From: Panagrolaimus kolymaensis
Lineage: Eukaryota > Nematoda > Chromadorea > Rhabditida > Panagrolaimidae
Direction of reading: 5' to 3'
DNA length: 64,000 bases
NCBI GenBank assembly: GCA_028622995.1
Contig: JAJQJQ010000028.1
Coordinates: 2,914,001 to 2,978,000, forward strand
The notes beneath the pieces are model-generated. The model was not told the DNA's origin, did no database searches, and saw nothing but the letters and a program-made list of their open reading frames with translations. Positions within the stretch are counted from its first letter, which is position 1, and each line of letters starts with the position of its first letter. The position numbers were made by a program, and so were the translations under genes. Positions 1 to 10,860 of the stretch are shown here, piece by piece.

Positions 1-609
1 AATGTTTGAATGTTAGCAAAAAATATCGAGGTAACGAGAGATCGACCGGGCTTTTGCCCACTGCGGCATGAGTTCCAAGTATGTTTTTTTATTTTGCAAA
101 AAAAAATATAACAAATATGAATCAAAAAAGAGAGGTTTATGAGCCTTTACGATTAAAAAAACCGAAAATTTGTTTCCGGAAAAAAAGTTATTCATCAAAG
201 TCAAAAAATGTTCGGAAAAACAATTTAAAGGTTTTAAAAAAATGAAAAAATGAGAAAAGAAAATGTCGAACGTGAACAAATTAATTTTTTACTATGAAGA
301 AATAATCAAATTTTAGGCTTCGATTAATTAATTTTTAAAAATGTTTTCTTCAACACGAAAAAATAATTTTAAATGGTTTGTCATAAATATTTCAGAAAAT
401 AGGTGCGATGACAATCAATAACGTACAAACAAAAAGTATCTCTCTGACCTTTAGCCGGATTTTTTTGTTATTTTTGTCATAAACTTTGTTTTGAAGGGAT
501 ACTTGCCAAAAAAATTCAAAGTGCTATTTAAAAACAATTTTTGCCTCTGAAAAAATTTTTTCATTTTATATTTTTACTTTCACTGCACTCGACTGAATAT
601 ATTTTCAAG

Positions 610-1491
610 ATGGCTGATAAAAATTCAAAATATTCCTTCGATTCTCCTTGTCATCAAACATTTTCACTTCCACCCGATGTTATTTCTTTTATTCTAAATA
701 ATTGTGCTTCACCCAACGTTTTTCAAAAACTTCAACAAACATGCAAATACCTTTTCAACAAAAAGAAAGTCATCGTTCTTGATTGTTATGTTCTATTGAC
801 TCCTAAGGAATTATACTATAGTTCAAAAAAAATAAATACTACTATAAATGATATAAATAAAATTATGGCTAATGAACCCTTAAGAAAAGATTTTCAATAT
901 TGGTTTAATAATGCTTTAATAATTAATACTTTTCGCTTCTCTTTTAAAAATAAAAGCGTATCAAATTATTTGGAAGTTAATTCTTTGTCAATTTATCGCT
1001 TTGATTTAAAGAAATTAGATATTGTTGGTGGAACTTTAACATATAGAGAAATGTGCAAATTTCTAAATGGTGGAAAAGTTGAAGAGCTTAGGCTAAGTTA
1101 TGTTGATGTACATTACGAAGATGGAAGTCCGACAACCATGGATAAAATATTAGCAAAATGTCCTCGAATTCGAAAGCTTAATTATAATCATCAAAATGAA
1201 CCCTTTTCAACCAAAACTTTCGAAAATTTAAATCATCTTCAATTTATTAATAAAATGAATGAATGCAAATTAGTTATACGCTCAAAAAATGAAAAAACTA
1301 ATATTAATATCATTTGTGAATTTTTCTTAAAGAATGTCAATCCTATAGCCGAGAAAACAAGCATATTATTGCTAGGTAACTTTTCTCAACCACATTTTCA
1401 AACAGAAATGGATCATTATTGGTCCACCGTTCAAGAGAAGCTTGGAAATTATTTTATCAAAGTTCCTAAGATTTCATTTGGCAATAATTAA
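610..1491 (+). CDS. F-box-like protein, tandem paralogue 1
   Basis: Single-exon gene of 293 residues; I start it at the ATG at 610 because the two paralogues at 3330 and 8099 begin at the equivalent residue (M-A-x-x-N-S-x-Y-S-F-D). Residues 15-55 look like an F-box: FSLPPDVISFIL, then an LQQTCK motif and a basic NKKKVIVLD segment. The rest is a ~240-residue substrate-side region with conserved blocks shared by the paralogues (FQYWF near 75, LNGG.VE.L near 155, DG.P.TMD.ILAKCP near 180). F-box proteins normally recruit substrates to SCF ubiquitin ligases through SKP1; here this is inferred from the motif only. AATAAA signals lie just downstream (about 1580-1600). Confidence is high that it is a gene, moderate that the domain is a true F-box. 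Confidence 0.75.
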   Translation: MADKNSKYSFDSPCHQTFSLPPDVISFILNNCASPNVFQKLQQTCKYLFNKKKVIVLDCYVLLTPKELYYSSKKINTTINDINKIMANEPLRKDFQYWFNNALIINTFRFSFKNKSVSNYLEVNSLSIYRFDLKKLDIVGGTLTYREMCKFLNGGKVEELRLSYVDVHYEDGSPTTMDKILAKCPRIRKLNYNHQNEPFSTKTFENLNHLQFINKMNECKLVIRSKNEKTNINIICEFFLKNVNPIAEKTSILLLGNFSQPHFQTEMDHYWSTVQEKLGNYFIKVPKISFGNN

Positions 1492-1999
1492 TTCCTGAAA
1501 AATTTGGTTCATTTATTTACATACTTTGTTTTTTGTATAATATGTTTGTTATTTTTTATTTTGTTGAAGAATTTTTAAAAATAAATATTAAAAAATAAAG
1601 CGTATCAAAATAGACAACAAAAATAATACGGTAATTCTTAATGAGTACAACAAATATATGAAATAAATAATAAAATTAAAAAGAATAAATGCAATCGTGC
1701 GAAAATATATTTTTACAAATGAATAAGCAATATAGTTTTTTTTCCTCACGTGCGATTTTTAGAATAATAATAATTCTTAAAATAGGTAGTTTCAACAACG
1801 ACGCCTTTTTAATTAATTTTAATTATAAAAAAAGCATAAAGCACAACTGTGAGCCTTAAATAAACAAAATTAAGCTCATTCAAGCAAAAACAGAAAATTT
1901 AGCTTTTGTGTTTTTAATTACTCAAAATTATTTATTGTGTTTATTAAAAATATATAGTTTCATTTCTTTAAATTTAAAGCATTTAAAGTTTTTTTATTC
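1492..1999. other. intergenic, no gene seen
   Basis: AT-rich DNA between the first F-box-like gene and the receptor gene. It holds the polyadenylation signals of the former and presumably the promoter of the latter. I see no open frame, RNA gene or repeat here. Confidence 0.5.
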
Positions 2000-2939
2000 A
2001 TGCCAACCCCGATTGGAGAAATGGATCATGTAGTGTATGTTATTTTTGTAAATCAGATACTGTGTTTCGGTTTGGCAATTTATTCATTTTACTGCGCTGT
2101 AAACATATTATTTCGAAGGAAAAATTTAGCTAAAACTCCATATTTATCTGCGACATTAATTTTTTACTTTGTATACATTTTTATTTTTGGTCTCAGCTCG
2201 ATTATTTATTTTGTGTATTTTTTCGTTCTTTGGCGATTCAATGATGTAATTTACGATGGAAAAGTACTTTATTTACTTGGAATTGTTCCATTTATTTGCA
2301 CTATAATGAATTGCTTAATGGAATGGATGCTTTGTCTGGATCGATGCTTTGCGGTTTTATTCCATTTGAGATACACAAAAAAGAAGCAAGCTTTATTTAT
2401 TATTTTTGGATCCATCGTAATCGCGTGTATGGCTTATATTTATGTGGAAATTTTAAGACCCTATTATCCATCAGGAAATTTAACAATATGTCGCTTTTTT
2501 GGTTGCTTTTTTATAGGAGCAAATTTCTTGCTTCTCAAAATGGCTGGAACTCTTTGCAGTTTATTTACAGCGATTGGATTTGCAATTTTAATCAAATTTA
2601 AATTTCATACAACCAGCAATATTACAAAGCGAATTAATAAAACTGTATTAATTATTATTGGTTTAACAACTTTTAATGAATTAATTCCACAATTAATTGG
2701 ACAAATATTTGTTTGGGTAAATTTTAAAAATTGCATAAATCTATTTTACTAATTTTTTGATAAATTTTTAGGTCACAGGCAAAAACATTTCAACGGTTAC
2801 TGGACCTTTTGGCTCTGTAATTTCTCAAATTACTGTAAGCCTTTCTGCTGGAATTTATTACAGCTCTTATAAAAAGATCTCAAAAACTTTGAATAATAAC
2901 CCAACCATTGTTTTCACAGTTAAAAGTTCACATTTTTAA
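2000..2939 (+). CDS. seven-transmembrane receptor (nematode serpentine family), 2 exons
   Basis: Exon 1 is 2000-2716 and exon 2 is 2772-2939. A canonical intron (GTAAAT...TTTTTAG) joins them in phase 0, so the protein is 294 residues. Without splicing the frame would run into a stop at 2752. I count seven hydrophobic stretches. The third is followed by LDRCFAVLFHLRY, an analogue of the DRY-type motif at the start of intracellular loop 2; a short basic loop (KFKFHTTSNITKRINK) precedes the sixth. The exon 2 product (VTGKNISTVTGPF...) gives the seventh helix and a short tail. It resembles the nematode serpentine chemoreceptor superfamilies, but I cannot assign it to srx, srt, srbc or srsx with confidence. 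It is expressed in the same direction as the flanking F-box-like genes. Confidence 0.75.
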
Positions 2940-3329
2940 ATATTTTAAATATTTGTTTTATTGATTTTTTTGTATTATAAAATAAGTTTTAATAAAAAAA
3001 ATTATAAACTACTGTGTCTATGATACCATTGCAATTTTTTTCTAATAAATTGCAACTTTTTTTGACAACTTCAACGCTGAAATATTCACGCAAAAACTTT
3101 CAAGGACGAAAGAAAAATGGATAAACAGATACAAAGTCTACTGGAAAATTATTTTTGTTTTTCTCTTCGTTTTTTTTAAATCAGTTCTTTAAGGAATGTG
3201 CATAACCTAGTAAGCCGTTATCGTTCTGAGAACCTTAAGCTTTAATTAAAATACACATTTTTTTATGAATTTTCTATTTGCACTCGATTCATTCTCTTTC
3301 TTACCTTCCTTGGTAAATAAAAATTAAAA

Positions 3330-4160
3330 ATGGCCAATTTGAACTCCCAATATTCCTTCGATTTGCCACACCGTCAATCATTTTCTCTTCCATTTGATGT
3401 GGTTAATTTTATTCTAAATAATTGTGCATCACCCAAAGTTTTTACAAAACTCCAGAAAACTTGTAAACATTTTTTCAACAAAAAGAAAGTCGTTGTTGTT
3501 GATGATCGATTTGCTCGTATTTTATCCAGGGGTGAAATTTATTTAATCAAAACTAATGTTTCAAGGTGTCATAGCCTTAATCAAAACTTTCAATATTGGT
3601 TAACGGATGGCATAGAAATATGGAATGCATTTTCGAATTTAAATGCTGGAAGAAGTTTAACAAAATATTTAAAATATTTTTATCGTTGTAATTTAACAAG
3701 TTTAGAAATTTTTGGGGAAAATTTGACGTTTAAAGAAACTGGCTTTTTATTAAATGGTAGAAAAATTGAAAATCTTAAATTTTATCGTCTCAATATTCGT
3801 TACGACGATGGAACTCCAGTTACCATAGATATTATTTTGGAAAAGTGTCCTAATATTCGTGATTTTTGTTATGATAATCGATCCGAATCATTTTCATCCC
3901 AAACTTTTATCAAATTAAATCGACTTAAATTTAATAAAAAGTTTAGTAAATTTTGCATTTTTATTTCCAAAATTGAAAGAAAAATAATTCCTGCGCCCCT
4001 TAGTAACTTTATTAAAAAGAATGTTGCTTATTCTGCTGGCCCTTTGGTTTATTTCCCCCACGATTTCCCTCAAACTGATTTGGATGAATTTAGAATTAAT
4101 GTTAAGCAAATTCTTAAAAATGATTTTGCCAAAATTTATTTATGTCGAATGTGGGATTAA
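3330..4160 (+). CDS. F-box-like protein, tandem paralogue 2
   Basis: Single exon, 276 residues, ATG at 3330 supported by alignment with the other two copies. The N-terminal F-box-like segment reads SLPFDVVNFILNNCASP then LQKTCKHFFNKKKVVVVD. Downstream blocks shared with paralogues are FQYWL, LNGRKIENLKFY, DDGTPVTIDIILEKCPNI and a terminal region with NFIKKNV. Relative to paralogue 1 it lacks about 17 residues, mostly in the segment after the F-box. AATAAT/AATAAA signals follow at about 4230. The role in substrate recognition for ubiquitination is inferred from the domain family. Confidence 0.75.
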   Translation: MANLNSQYSFDLPHRQSFSLPFDVVNFILNNCASPKVFTKLQKTCKHFFNKKKVVVVDDRFARILSRGEIYLIKTNVSRCHSLNQNFQYWLTDGIEIWNAFSNLNAGRSLTKYLKYFYRCNLTSLEIFGENLTFKETGFLLNGRKIENLKFYRLNIRYDDGTPVTIDIILEKCPNIRDFCYDNRSESFSSQTFIKLNRLKFNKKFSKFCIFISKIERKIIPAPLSNFIKKNVAYSAGPLVYFPHDFPQTDLDEFRINVKQILKNDFAKIYLCRMWD

Positions 4161-4607
4161 AAAAAATTATTCATGTCTTGTTTTTTTGTTGTTGTGGTAA
4201 CTTTGAAGATATTTTTTTTGTCCTTCTTTGCTTTAATAATAAATAAAAAAAAATTCAAAATTTCTCTTTCCTCTGATCTTCAGCACATACAAAAAACTCA
4301 TCACTTTCATATTTTACTCCTGAATCATTTTGGCCAACAAAAATGCATTGAAAACTTGCTTTCCATCAAATTATTCTTCAATAATATTTATTAATGTTTA
4401 AAATTTATTATATTTTTTTTCTTTAGAAAGAGCGGTGATTTTATGTTTTAATTTGAATTGTATTAACACTTCTTGATGTAGCTTTTTGCATCAGAACCTT
4501 GTGCACTTTTACAAATCGTTGAATTGAAAAAAAAGAAGCAAAGTAGCATATTCAAACTTTATAAACCAATAACAAAAATAAAAATTCACAAATTTATATA
4601 TAAAACA

Positions 4608-7566
4608 TTAATTTTTTGGTTTCCGAGCACAAACATGTTTATCATTTAACAATAAATATTTTTCATTTTCACTATCTTCTTTTTGACAAATTTTTCCAGC
4701 AATATACTTGCCTTTTTCTTTACATTTTACACAACAAAAAACATCCAGTTTTGAATCAAATTTATATTTGTGAATAACCTGCTTATTCTTCCTACAAATA
4801 GTTGTAGTTTTGAGTTTTTGATTATCGCTGCTTAATTTGAAATTTTCAGATTCAATAATTTTTTGTTGTTCTTTCAAATTTCGAATAACACAAGCATGAT
4901 TGGAATTTAAAATTTCAATAAATTTTCTGTCGTCTGATTTTACATGGAGCTTTGCCAATGTAAAAGTATTAATATTAACGCATCCTAAGCATTCATAATG
5001 ATTTTGCAATAAGTTATAAACATATCCCAAATTTTTATCAATTTCATCAAAGATGACAAGTCGAGCATTAGGAACTCCATTGGTGTTAGGTAATATTTCG
5101 AATTTTGATGATGGAATAATAAGATTGCCATTATAATCTTCAGCTTTATATTCTTTTGGAATACATATGTGATCATTTTTTCCTTGTGTAAGATATTCTT
5201 CTCCATCTTTGTTTTTGTATAATTTTACACTAACTTGAGTTTTCTTCTTTGAACAAGCTCGACAATTATAAATATCATACCTTTTATCATAAGAATAGTC
5301 ATAACATTGGTTCTGATCCACCGAAGCAAATAAAATCAATATTTGTGGTTTAAATTCATCATCTTTATTGAGAATAATGAAATGATTTGAATTAATAATT
5401 GATTTTGCAGCTTGGTAGGTAATAGGCTCACAGGCATGAGGATTTTTATCCATTTTGATCACTTTTCTTCCACGTTCATCAATGTCCAGTGATGCACAAA
5501 CTTTTTCACCCTTTTCCTGACATTTATAACAAACGAATCGTTCAAATGTACGTCGCAAATAATATTCATAGCATTGAGTTTTATTTTCATTCGCGAAAAC
5601 AAGTAATTTAGCATCTGGAATGCCTTTCTTGTTTTTTTGTAATTCAAATTCGTCTTCATAAATAATTTTTACTTCTCTCGCTTCATCGGCTCGCTTTTTG
5701 GACGCTTGAAAAGTAATATCCAATTCACTCTTTTTCATAATTGTAATTCCCATTTGTTCAAAAGATTTAAAAAATAATGGTTTGCATGCATGTCGTTTTT
5801 TGCCCATATTTAAATATTCTTCTCCATTTTCATTTAAACAAACTTTGACATTTACATATTTCTTTAATGTTGTACATTTTGAACAAGTAAAACATCTCGT
5901 TTTTGTCCAACGATATTCATAACATAATTTTTTATCGTCATCTTTGAAACTGATCAAACGTAACTTTTTTTCTTTGTTTTTATAAAACACAAAATTTGGT
6001 TGATACAAAAGTGCTTCATCGGCGTATTTTTCTTCATTGAAATCACGTGGTTCACAAATATGTGGTTGATTTTTAGTTTGAACATATTTTTCTCCATTTT
6101 CATCTTCACATAAACGTACATAAACGATAAATTTTGAAAGCTCCGGCTTTTTATATTTCATACATGAGCATCCCCGACAAAAATAAAAGCCGTTATGAGT
6201 TTTTGTGAACTCATATCCCTTCGTTCGATCAATTGAGTCAAAAATAAATAAAGTTGTTTTGCCATTTGCTGGTTGGAAAAATTCAAATTCTGGCGGCTTA
6301 AGGATAGATTCCTGAAAATTGTAGTTTATTTTTGTTGAAATTAATTAATTATAACTCCTTTATTTTACTCGTCACATTCTAGTTTTAATCTATTACCTGA
6401 GGTTGTTGATTTTCCGGGATATAAGGTTGTAATGCGCATATATGTTCTTCAAGTCCATCACCAAATAACTGAACATAAGGCTCTTTCTCATCATTTTCAC
6501 ATATTTTAGCTTTAACATTTTTGTTATCTTCTCGACAAATTCCGCAAAAGAACAAATTTCTTCTTTCCATAAAAAAATATTTGTAGCACAGTTCACGGTT
6601 TGATTGATCAAAAATTATCAATGACTTTCGTTCAATTCCGCCTCTTATTGTTGTTTGTAATTCAAAATCAGGATAATGGATAGTTAAACGAGCTTTTAAA
6701 AATTTATCGGGATCGTAATCTCGTGGAATACAAACATGATCATCTCTTTTAAGCTCGATATTTTCTTCAGCAGTATTTTCATTAATTAGTTTTGCACCAA
6801 CATGATGTAATTTTAAATGGCATCCACAACAACAATAACATTTTTTCTTTTTATCCCAAAAATATTCATTATATTTGGATTTATCATCTTCTTTAAAAAT
6901 AATAAGCCGTTTCCGTGGAATTCCTTGGATTTCACCTTCAATAATTTCGTAATCCGGTTTGTAAACGCGTTTTCGTTCTTTTTCTATAACATCGACTAAT
7001 TGACAAATATGTTTCTTTCCTTGAAGCTCAATATAATTTTCTCCATTTATACTTTTCTTAATTTTAGCTGAAGTTATTTGCTTTTTATAGCGGCATCCCT
7101 TACAAATAAATATTTCCCAAAGTGTGATCCAAACATATTTGTGACATAAGTTTTTATCATTGGAATCAAAAATCAGGAGCATTTGACCCATTTTACCATC
7201 TTTTTCAAAGTTTTCCAATTTAAAATTTGGTTGATTGACTATTTGAGGCACAGAAGCTATAGCTTTTCGCTTTCTACAAAATGAAAAAAAGTTTAAAAAG
7301 GAAAAATATATGGCATCGTCTTTCACCAAAGTCACAACAACTTTGAATGAAGTTTGGTAAATTGATAACTTACTTTTGGGGTTGCACAGCTTCTTCTTCG
7401 ATGCTTTCACTAGAATCATCAAAAACGGAATATTCTGAATCAGAATCAATCAAAGAATTTTCGCTTTCGTCGAGATCTTGAAGCTTTCTTTTCGTTCGTC
7501 TATAAAATTTGATAAATTATATATATTATAATGAAATTCCGCTTACTGCTGCTTTTCAACCTCCAT
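4608..7566 (-). CDS. protein with nine tandem Cys/His (FLYWCH-like) modules, 5 exons
   Basis: Minus-strand exons 7566-7547, 7499-7374, 7273-6397 and 6311-4608 join in frame with GT-AG introns, giving about 908 residues. The start at 7566 is the least certain point: the frame stays open upstream and a weak acceptor could add sequence. The first ~60 residues hold two basic clusters (QQRTKRK, QKKRK; NLS-like) around an acidic Ser/Asp/Glu stretch. Then come nine modules of 85-95 residues with the pattern F.L...LIIFD....CY.Y......F.C..C......AK.....GE.YI.....H.C.P. The order of aromatic, Cys, Cys and His recalls FLYWCH zinc fingers of DNA-binding proteins, but the last ligand is H-x-C rather than H-x-H and the spacing differs. 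Probably a nuclear zinc-binding protein; the function is unknown. The gene runs opposite to its F-box-like neighbours. Confidence 0.72.
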
Positions 7567-8088
7567 AATTGTTACCGCAGGTTTATCAAAATCTAAAATG
7601 AGTTGAAAGTCCTTAAAAAAGAAAACAGAATTTATGTAAGTATTAATCAATAATAAAAAAAATCGATTTATTTCAAAATCTTTAGTTTATAAAAAAATGT
7701 AATAAAAAAGTAAAACAAAAATGCAACATTTTGTAAAAGAAAGAAAATGGCGGCATTTTTTTTGTTTGGGCTATAAATAAAAAAAAGAACAAACCACAGC
7801 TAACCAGGCCGGCGGCATTTTTGAAATATGGTAAATAATATCCTTCTTCCATCCATATGCTGCCCTTAAAGAAAACCGATATAGCTCTGATATGGTTTCG
7901 CCCATTTCTGACCTTTACCTCGATTTTCTCTTATTTTTGCTCGTAAAAATTTCTTCTAAGGATATACTTTGCAAATAATTCAAAAAAATTCATCCGAAAA
8001 CAATTTTTTTTCTTTCTTCCGATAAATCTCAAAGATCATTAATTTTTTCGCTCCTCAATACATTCTTATTTCCTAAAACTGAATATAT

Positions 8089-8098
8089 TATTTTTTAG
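8089..8098 (+). promoter_or_regulatory. candidate spliced-leader acceptor abutting the start codon
   Basis: A run TATTTTTTAG ends directly at the ATG of the gene at 8099. Nematode trans-splice acceptors are T-rich tracts ending in CAG or TAG just upstream of the start codon, so this is a plausible SL addition site. A similar site (TTTATCAG, then AAAAATG) precedes the PIGB start at 12643 on the minus strand. Confidence 0.4.
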
Positions 8099-8920
8099 AT
8101 GGCCAATACAAACTCTAATTACTCCTTCGATTTGCCTCGTCGCCAGTTATTTTCTCTTCCTTTTGGTATTATTAATCACATTCTAAATCATTGTGCTTCA
8201 CCAAGAATTTTTCAAAACCTTCAACAAACTTGCAAATGTTTTTTTGCCAAAAAGAAGGTTATCGTTGTTGATGTTGAATTATATTCAAATTCCAATCGAT
8301 TTGAATATGAATATATAAATAAGAATCATATTAAAAAGAGTCAAAAATGTAGTGAAAATTTTCAATATTGGGTAATCGCTGATTTTCAAATTCATGGTTC
8401 ACAAATGGAGAATTTTACTGATTCGTGTAAATCAATTTATCGATGCAACTTGAAAAATGTGATACTTCGAAATCAAAATTTAAAATATGAAGAAATTAAC
8501 TTTTTACTAAATGGCGGAGAAGTTGAGCGTTTGATTTTATTTGCTGTTAATATTCGCGATGATAATGGAACTCCTGCTACCATGGATGTCATTCTTGCAA
8601 AATGTCCAAATCTTTTTGTGCTTTGGTATGATAATGAATGCGAAACAATTTCATCCAAAACTTTAATCGATTTAAATCAAATTCAATTTAACAATAAATT
8701 TGAAAGTTTTACTTTCGTTATTCATTCATTTCAAAATGGCAAGATATTTCCCAAGCTTATCAGTATATTCCTTAAAAAGAATGTGGCCTCGAATGCAAAT
8801 GCAGGCATAATATCAAAAAATGCGTTTTCTTCTAAGAGTGAATTTGATCATTTTCGATCGACAATCAAGAATATCTTAGGAAACCATCCTTGCATCCCTC
8901 ATATTGTTGATAATCCATAA
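8099..8920 (+). CDS. F-box-like protein, tandem paralogue 3
   Basis: Single exon, 273 residues, with the start fixed by paralogy and by the acceptor-like tract touching the ATG. The F-box-like part is FSLPFGIINHILNHCASP then LQQTCKCFFAKKKVIVVD. Shared C-terminal-side blocks are NFQYWV, LNGGEVERLILF, DDNGTPATMDVILAKCPNL and SSKTLIDLNQIQFNNKF. The 5' flank (7900-8010) resembles the 5' flank of paralogue 1 (440-540), including a TTTCTGACCTTTA-like block, so promoter and gene were probably duplicated together. Function inferred as for the other two copies. Confidence 0.75.
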   Translation: MANTNSNYSFDLPRRQLFSLPFGIINHILNHCASPRIFQNLQQTCKCFFAKKKVIVVDVELYSNSNRFEYEYINKNHIKKSQKCSENFQYWVIADFQIHGSQMENFTDSCKSIYRCNLKNVILRNQNLKYEEINFLLNGGEVERLILFAVNIRDDNGTPATMDVILAKCPNLFVLWYDNECETISSKTLIDLNQIQFNNKFESFTFVIHSFQNGKIFPKLISIFLKKNVASNANAGIISKNAFSSKSEFDHFRSTIKNILGNHPCIPHIVDNP

Positions 8921-10589
8921 AACTTTATTGTTTTTTTCTGTTTTATTAACATAGCAGCTATACGCCATAAGCTGCTTATTTTCTTCAAGAAAAAATGTTA
9001 AAGTCATATATTTCGGACTTTTTCTGCTTTATAATTTCCTATCGCTTTTCTTTATTTTTTGCATTATATTTCATTTTTTAAACATGGTTTCTTATTGTTT
9101 TTTTTTTTTGCTTACAAATAAACACATGGCATAAGCCATCATAATTTCTTTCGAGTTTCACCATCATAAATGATGAAAGAAAAAATATTATTATTTGTTA
9201 TAATTTTTTGGTTGCTATTAAAAGATTTTTTTGGCTGGCACTTTTCTAATTTGCAAGCATAGTTAAAACAGAACAAAAAAAGATTGAAAATGATACAAAC
9301 AAGGATCCTCAATGCTTTACTCGAAGATTTAAACATTTATCATTCATATTAAAGTACATTTTTTCTTCTCTTATGCTGCGACATAAACGCGTACGCTTGA
9401 ATCCATTGCATTTTTTAACGGGCACACACATACAAACAAACACACACACCCACAAATAAAGCTATTTAATCCATAGAGAGAAAAAACGATAAAAAAATGT
9501 TTGCTATGCAAAATAGAAAATAAGATAATCATCGATAAAATAAAAATATTCGCTTTTGTTCCAATTTTTTTCAAAGCGTCTGTTTTGATTTTATTTCATT
9601 TTTTTAATATTTTAAAAATCCTTTTTTATGTTTGTTTTTGTTATAAATACTTAAATTAAGAGACAATTATTAACGAAAAGATGTGTTCAATTTAATCAAA
9701 GCACAAGGGTTATTTTATTGATAAAATTATGAGAATAGTAAAGGTGATGGATGCATGCATCTTCAAGTATAATATTTTCAAAAACGCGCTAAAACATTAT
9801 GAAATAAGTAGAAAATCTAACAATTGCTCAAAAAAGGCAAGAAAAATGATTACAAAAAAATTGTGAAAATATCTCAATAATCTTAAATACATATATAAAT
9901 TATTATTGTTTAGTTTTTCGTTTTTGCCACAATACTTTTTATTGTCAATTTTTAATGTGCAACCGCCGTTAAAAACAAAATAAAAAAGATTTCCAAAACA
10001 TTTTAATATATAAAAACACTTTTTTGATGACGAATGGAAAGATTTAAGATAAAATAAAAACAAGCAAGCGAACTAGAAAAAGCCAAAAACAAAAAAGTAT
10101 CGGGGAAATGATGGGACATAGAAAAGGGATCGATTTTTTTAATCGAGAAATTGATAAAATAATAACGTCGGATTTTTTTTCACTACTTTCTTACCTTATT
10201 TTTTAAATATTTAATTTCTTTTCTTTTTTTCCCTATTAATTCTGATTTAATAAAAGTATGAAAAAAAATTTAATATTAAATTTCAAAGGCGACAACAAAT
10301 CATCTGACGAGAAAGTAATAATTTAAATTTTCTTTACCTCAAAAGTAAATTTATGTTATATTTTTTTAGGCTTCATAGCGACAAAAAGAAGCTGAAGAAA
10401 GAGATCGGGTGAAAGAAAACTATGGCAATATTAAATTAAAAATAAAAGTCTTGTTGAAGTAGCCACTAAAAAACGTGAAAAAATAAAAGCGTAAAGTTGA
10501 GATCAATGCAGAAAATCAAAGTGAAACAGAAAACTTCAAAACATCAATGAATCAAAATGAATGATCAAGTTGGTTTAAAAAAACTTTAA
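8921..10589. other. gene-poor AT-rich stretch
   Basis: No convincing coding region. It contains the polyadenylation region of the preceding F-box-like gene, a short CA-rich tract around 9420-9450 and long A/T runs. Short open frames on both strands have no codon bias, start context or recognisable motif. Confidence 0.5.
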
Positions 10590-10789
10590 TTAAAGGAACA
10601 AGACTATTTGAGGCCTTTTTGAAATTTCGTTTCCGTGTCATAGAAGTTGCGAATGCCAAGCGCGTGTTTGAATTTAACGTGTAATTTTTTTAATGACACG
10701 TAAATTCAAATTGCCGGTTGGCGAAATGAACTTCTATGACCCGTAAAACGAAATTTTGAAAAAGGCATCAAATAGTCTTGTTCCTTTAA
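10590..10789. mobile_element. 200-bp foldback MITE bounded by TTAA
   Basis: A long imperfect inverted repeat: the left end TTAAAGGAACAAGACTATTT is mirrored at the right end (AAATAGTCTTGTTCCTTTAA), and the arms continue through GCCTTTTT and the ACGAAATTT block to CATAGAAGTT near the centre. There is no coding capacity. TTAA at both edges would fit a piggyBac-like target duplication, but the TTAA could also simply be part of the inverted repeat. It lies 71 bases beyond the PIGB stop codon. Confidence 0.75.
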
Positions 10790-10860
10790 GAAAAAATTTA
10801 TTTTTCATATTATAATATAATTTAAAAAAAATAATTAAAAAAAAAAAGATTATTAAAAGA

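Noticed and set aside
541..609. Extended N-terminus of the first F-box-like protein
   Set aside because: No ATG there; the paralogues support the ATG at 610.
7274..7449. An in-frame N-terminus MILIQNIPFLMI... for the nine-module gene
   Set aside because: It reads through an intron; good donor and acceptor sites link upstream exons with matching phase and a plausible acidic/basic N-terminal region.
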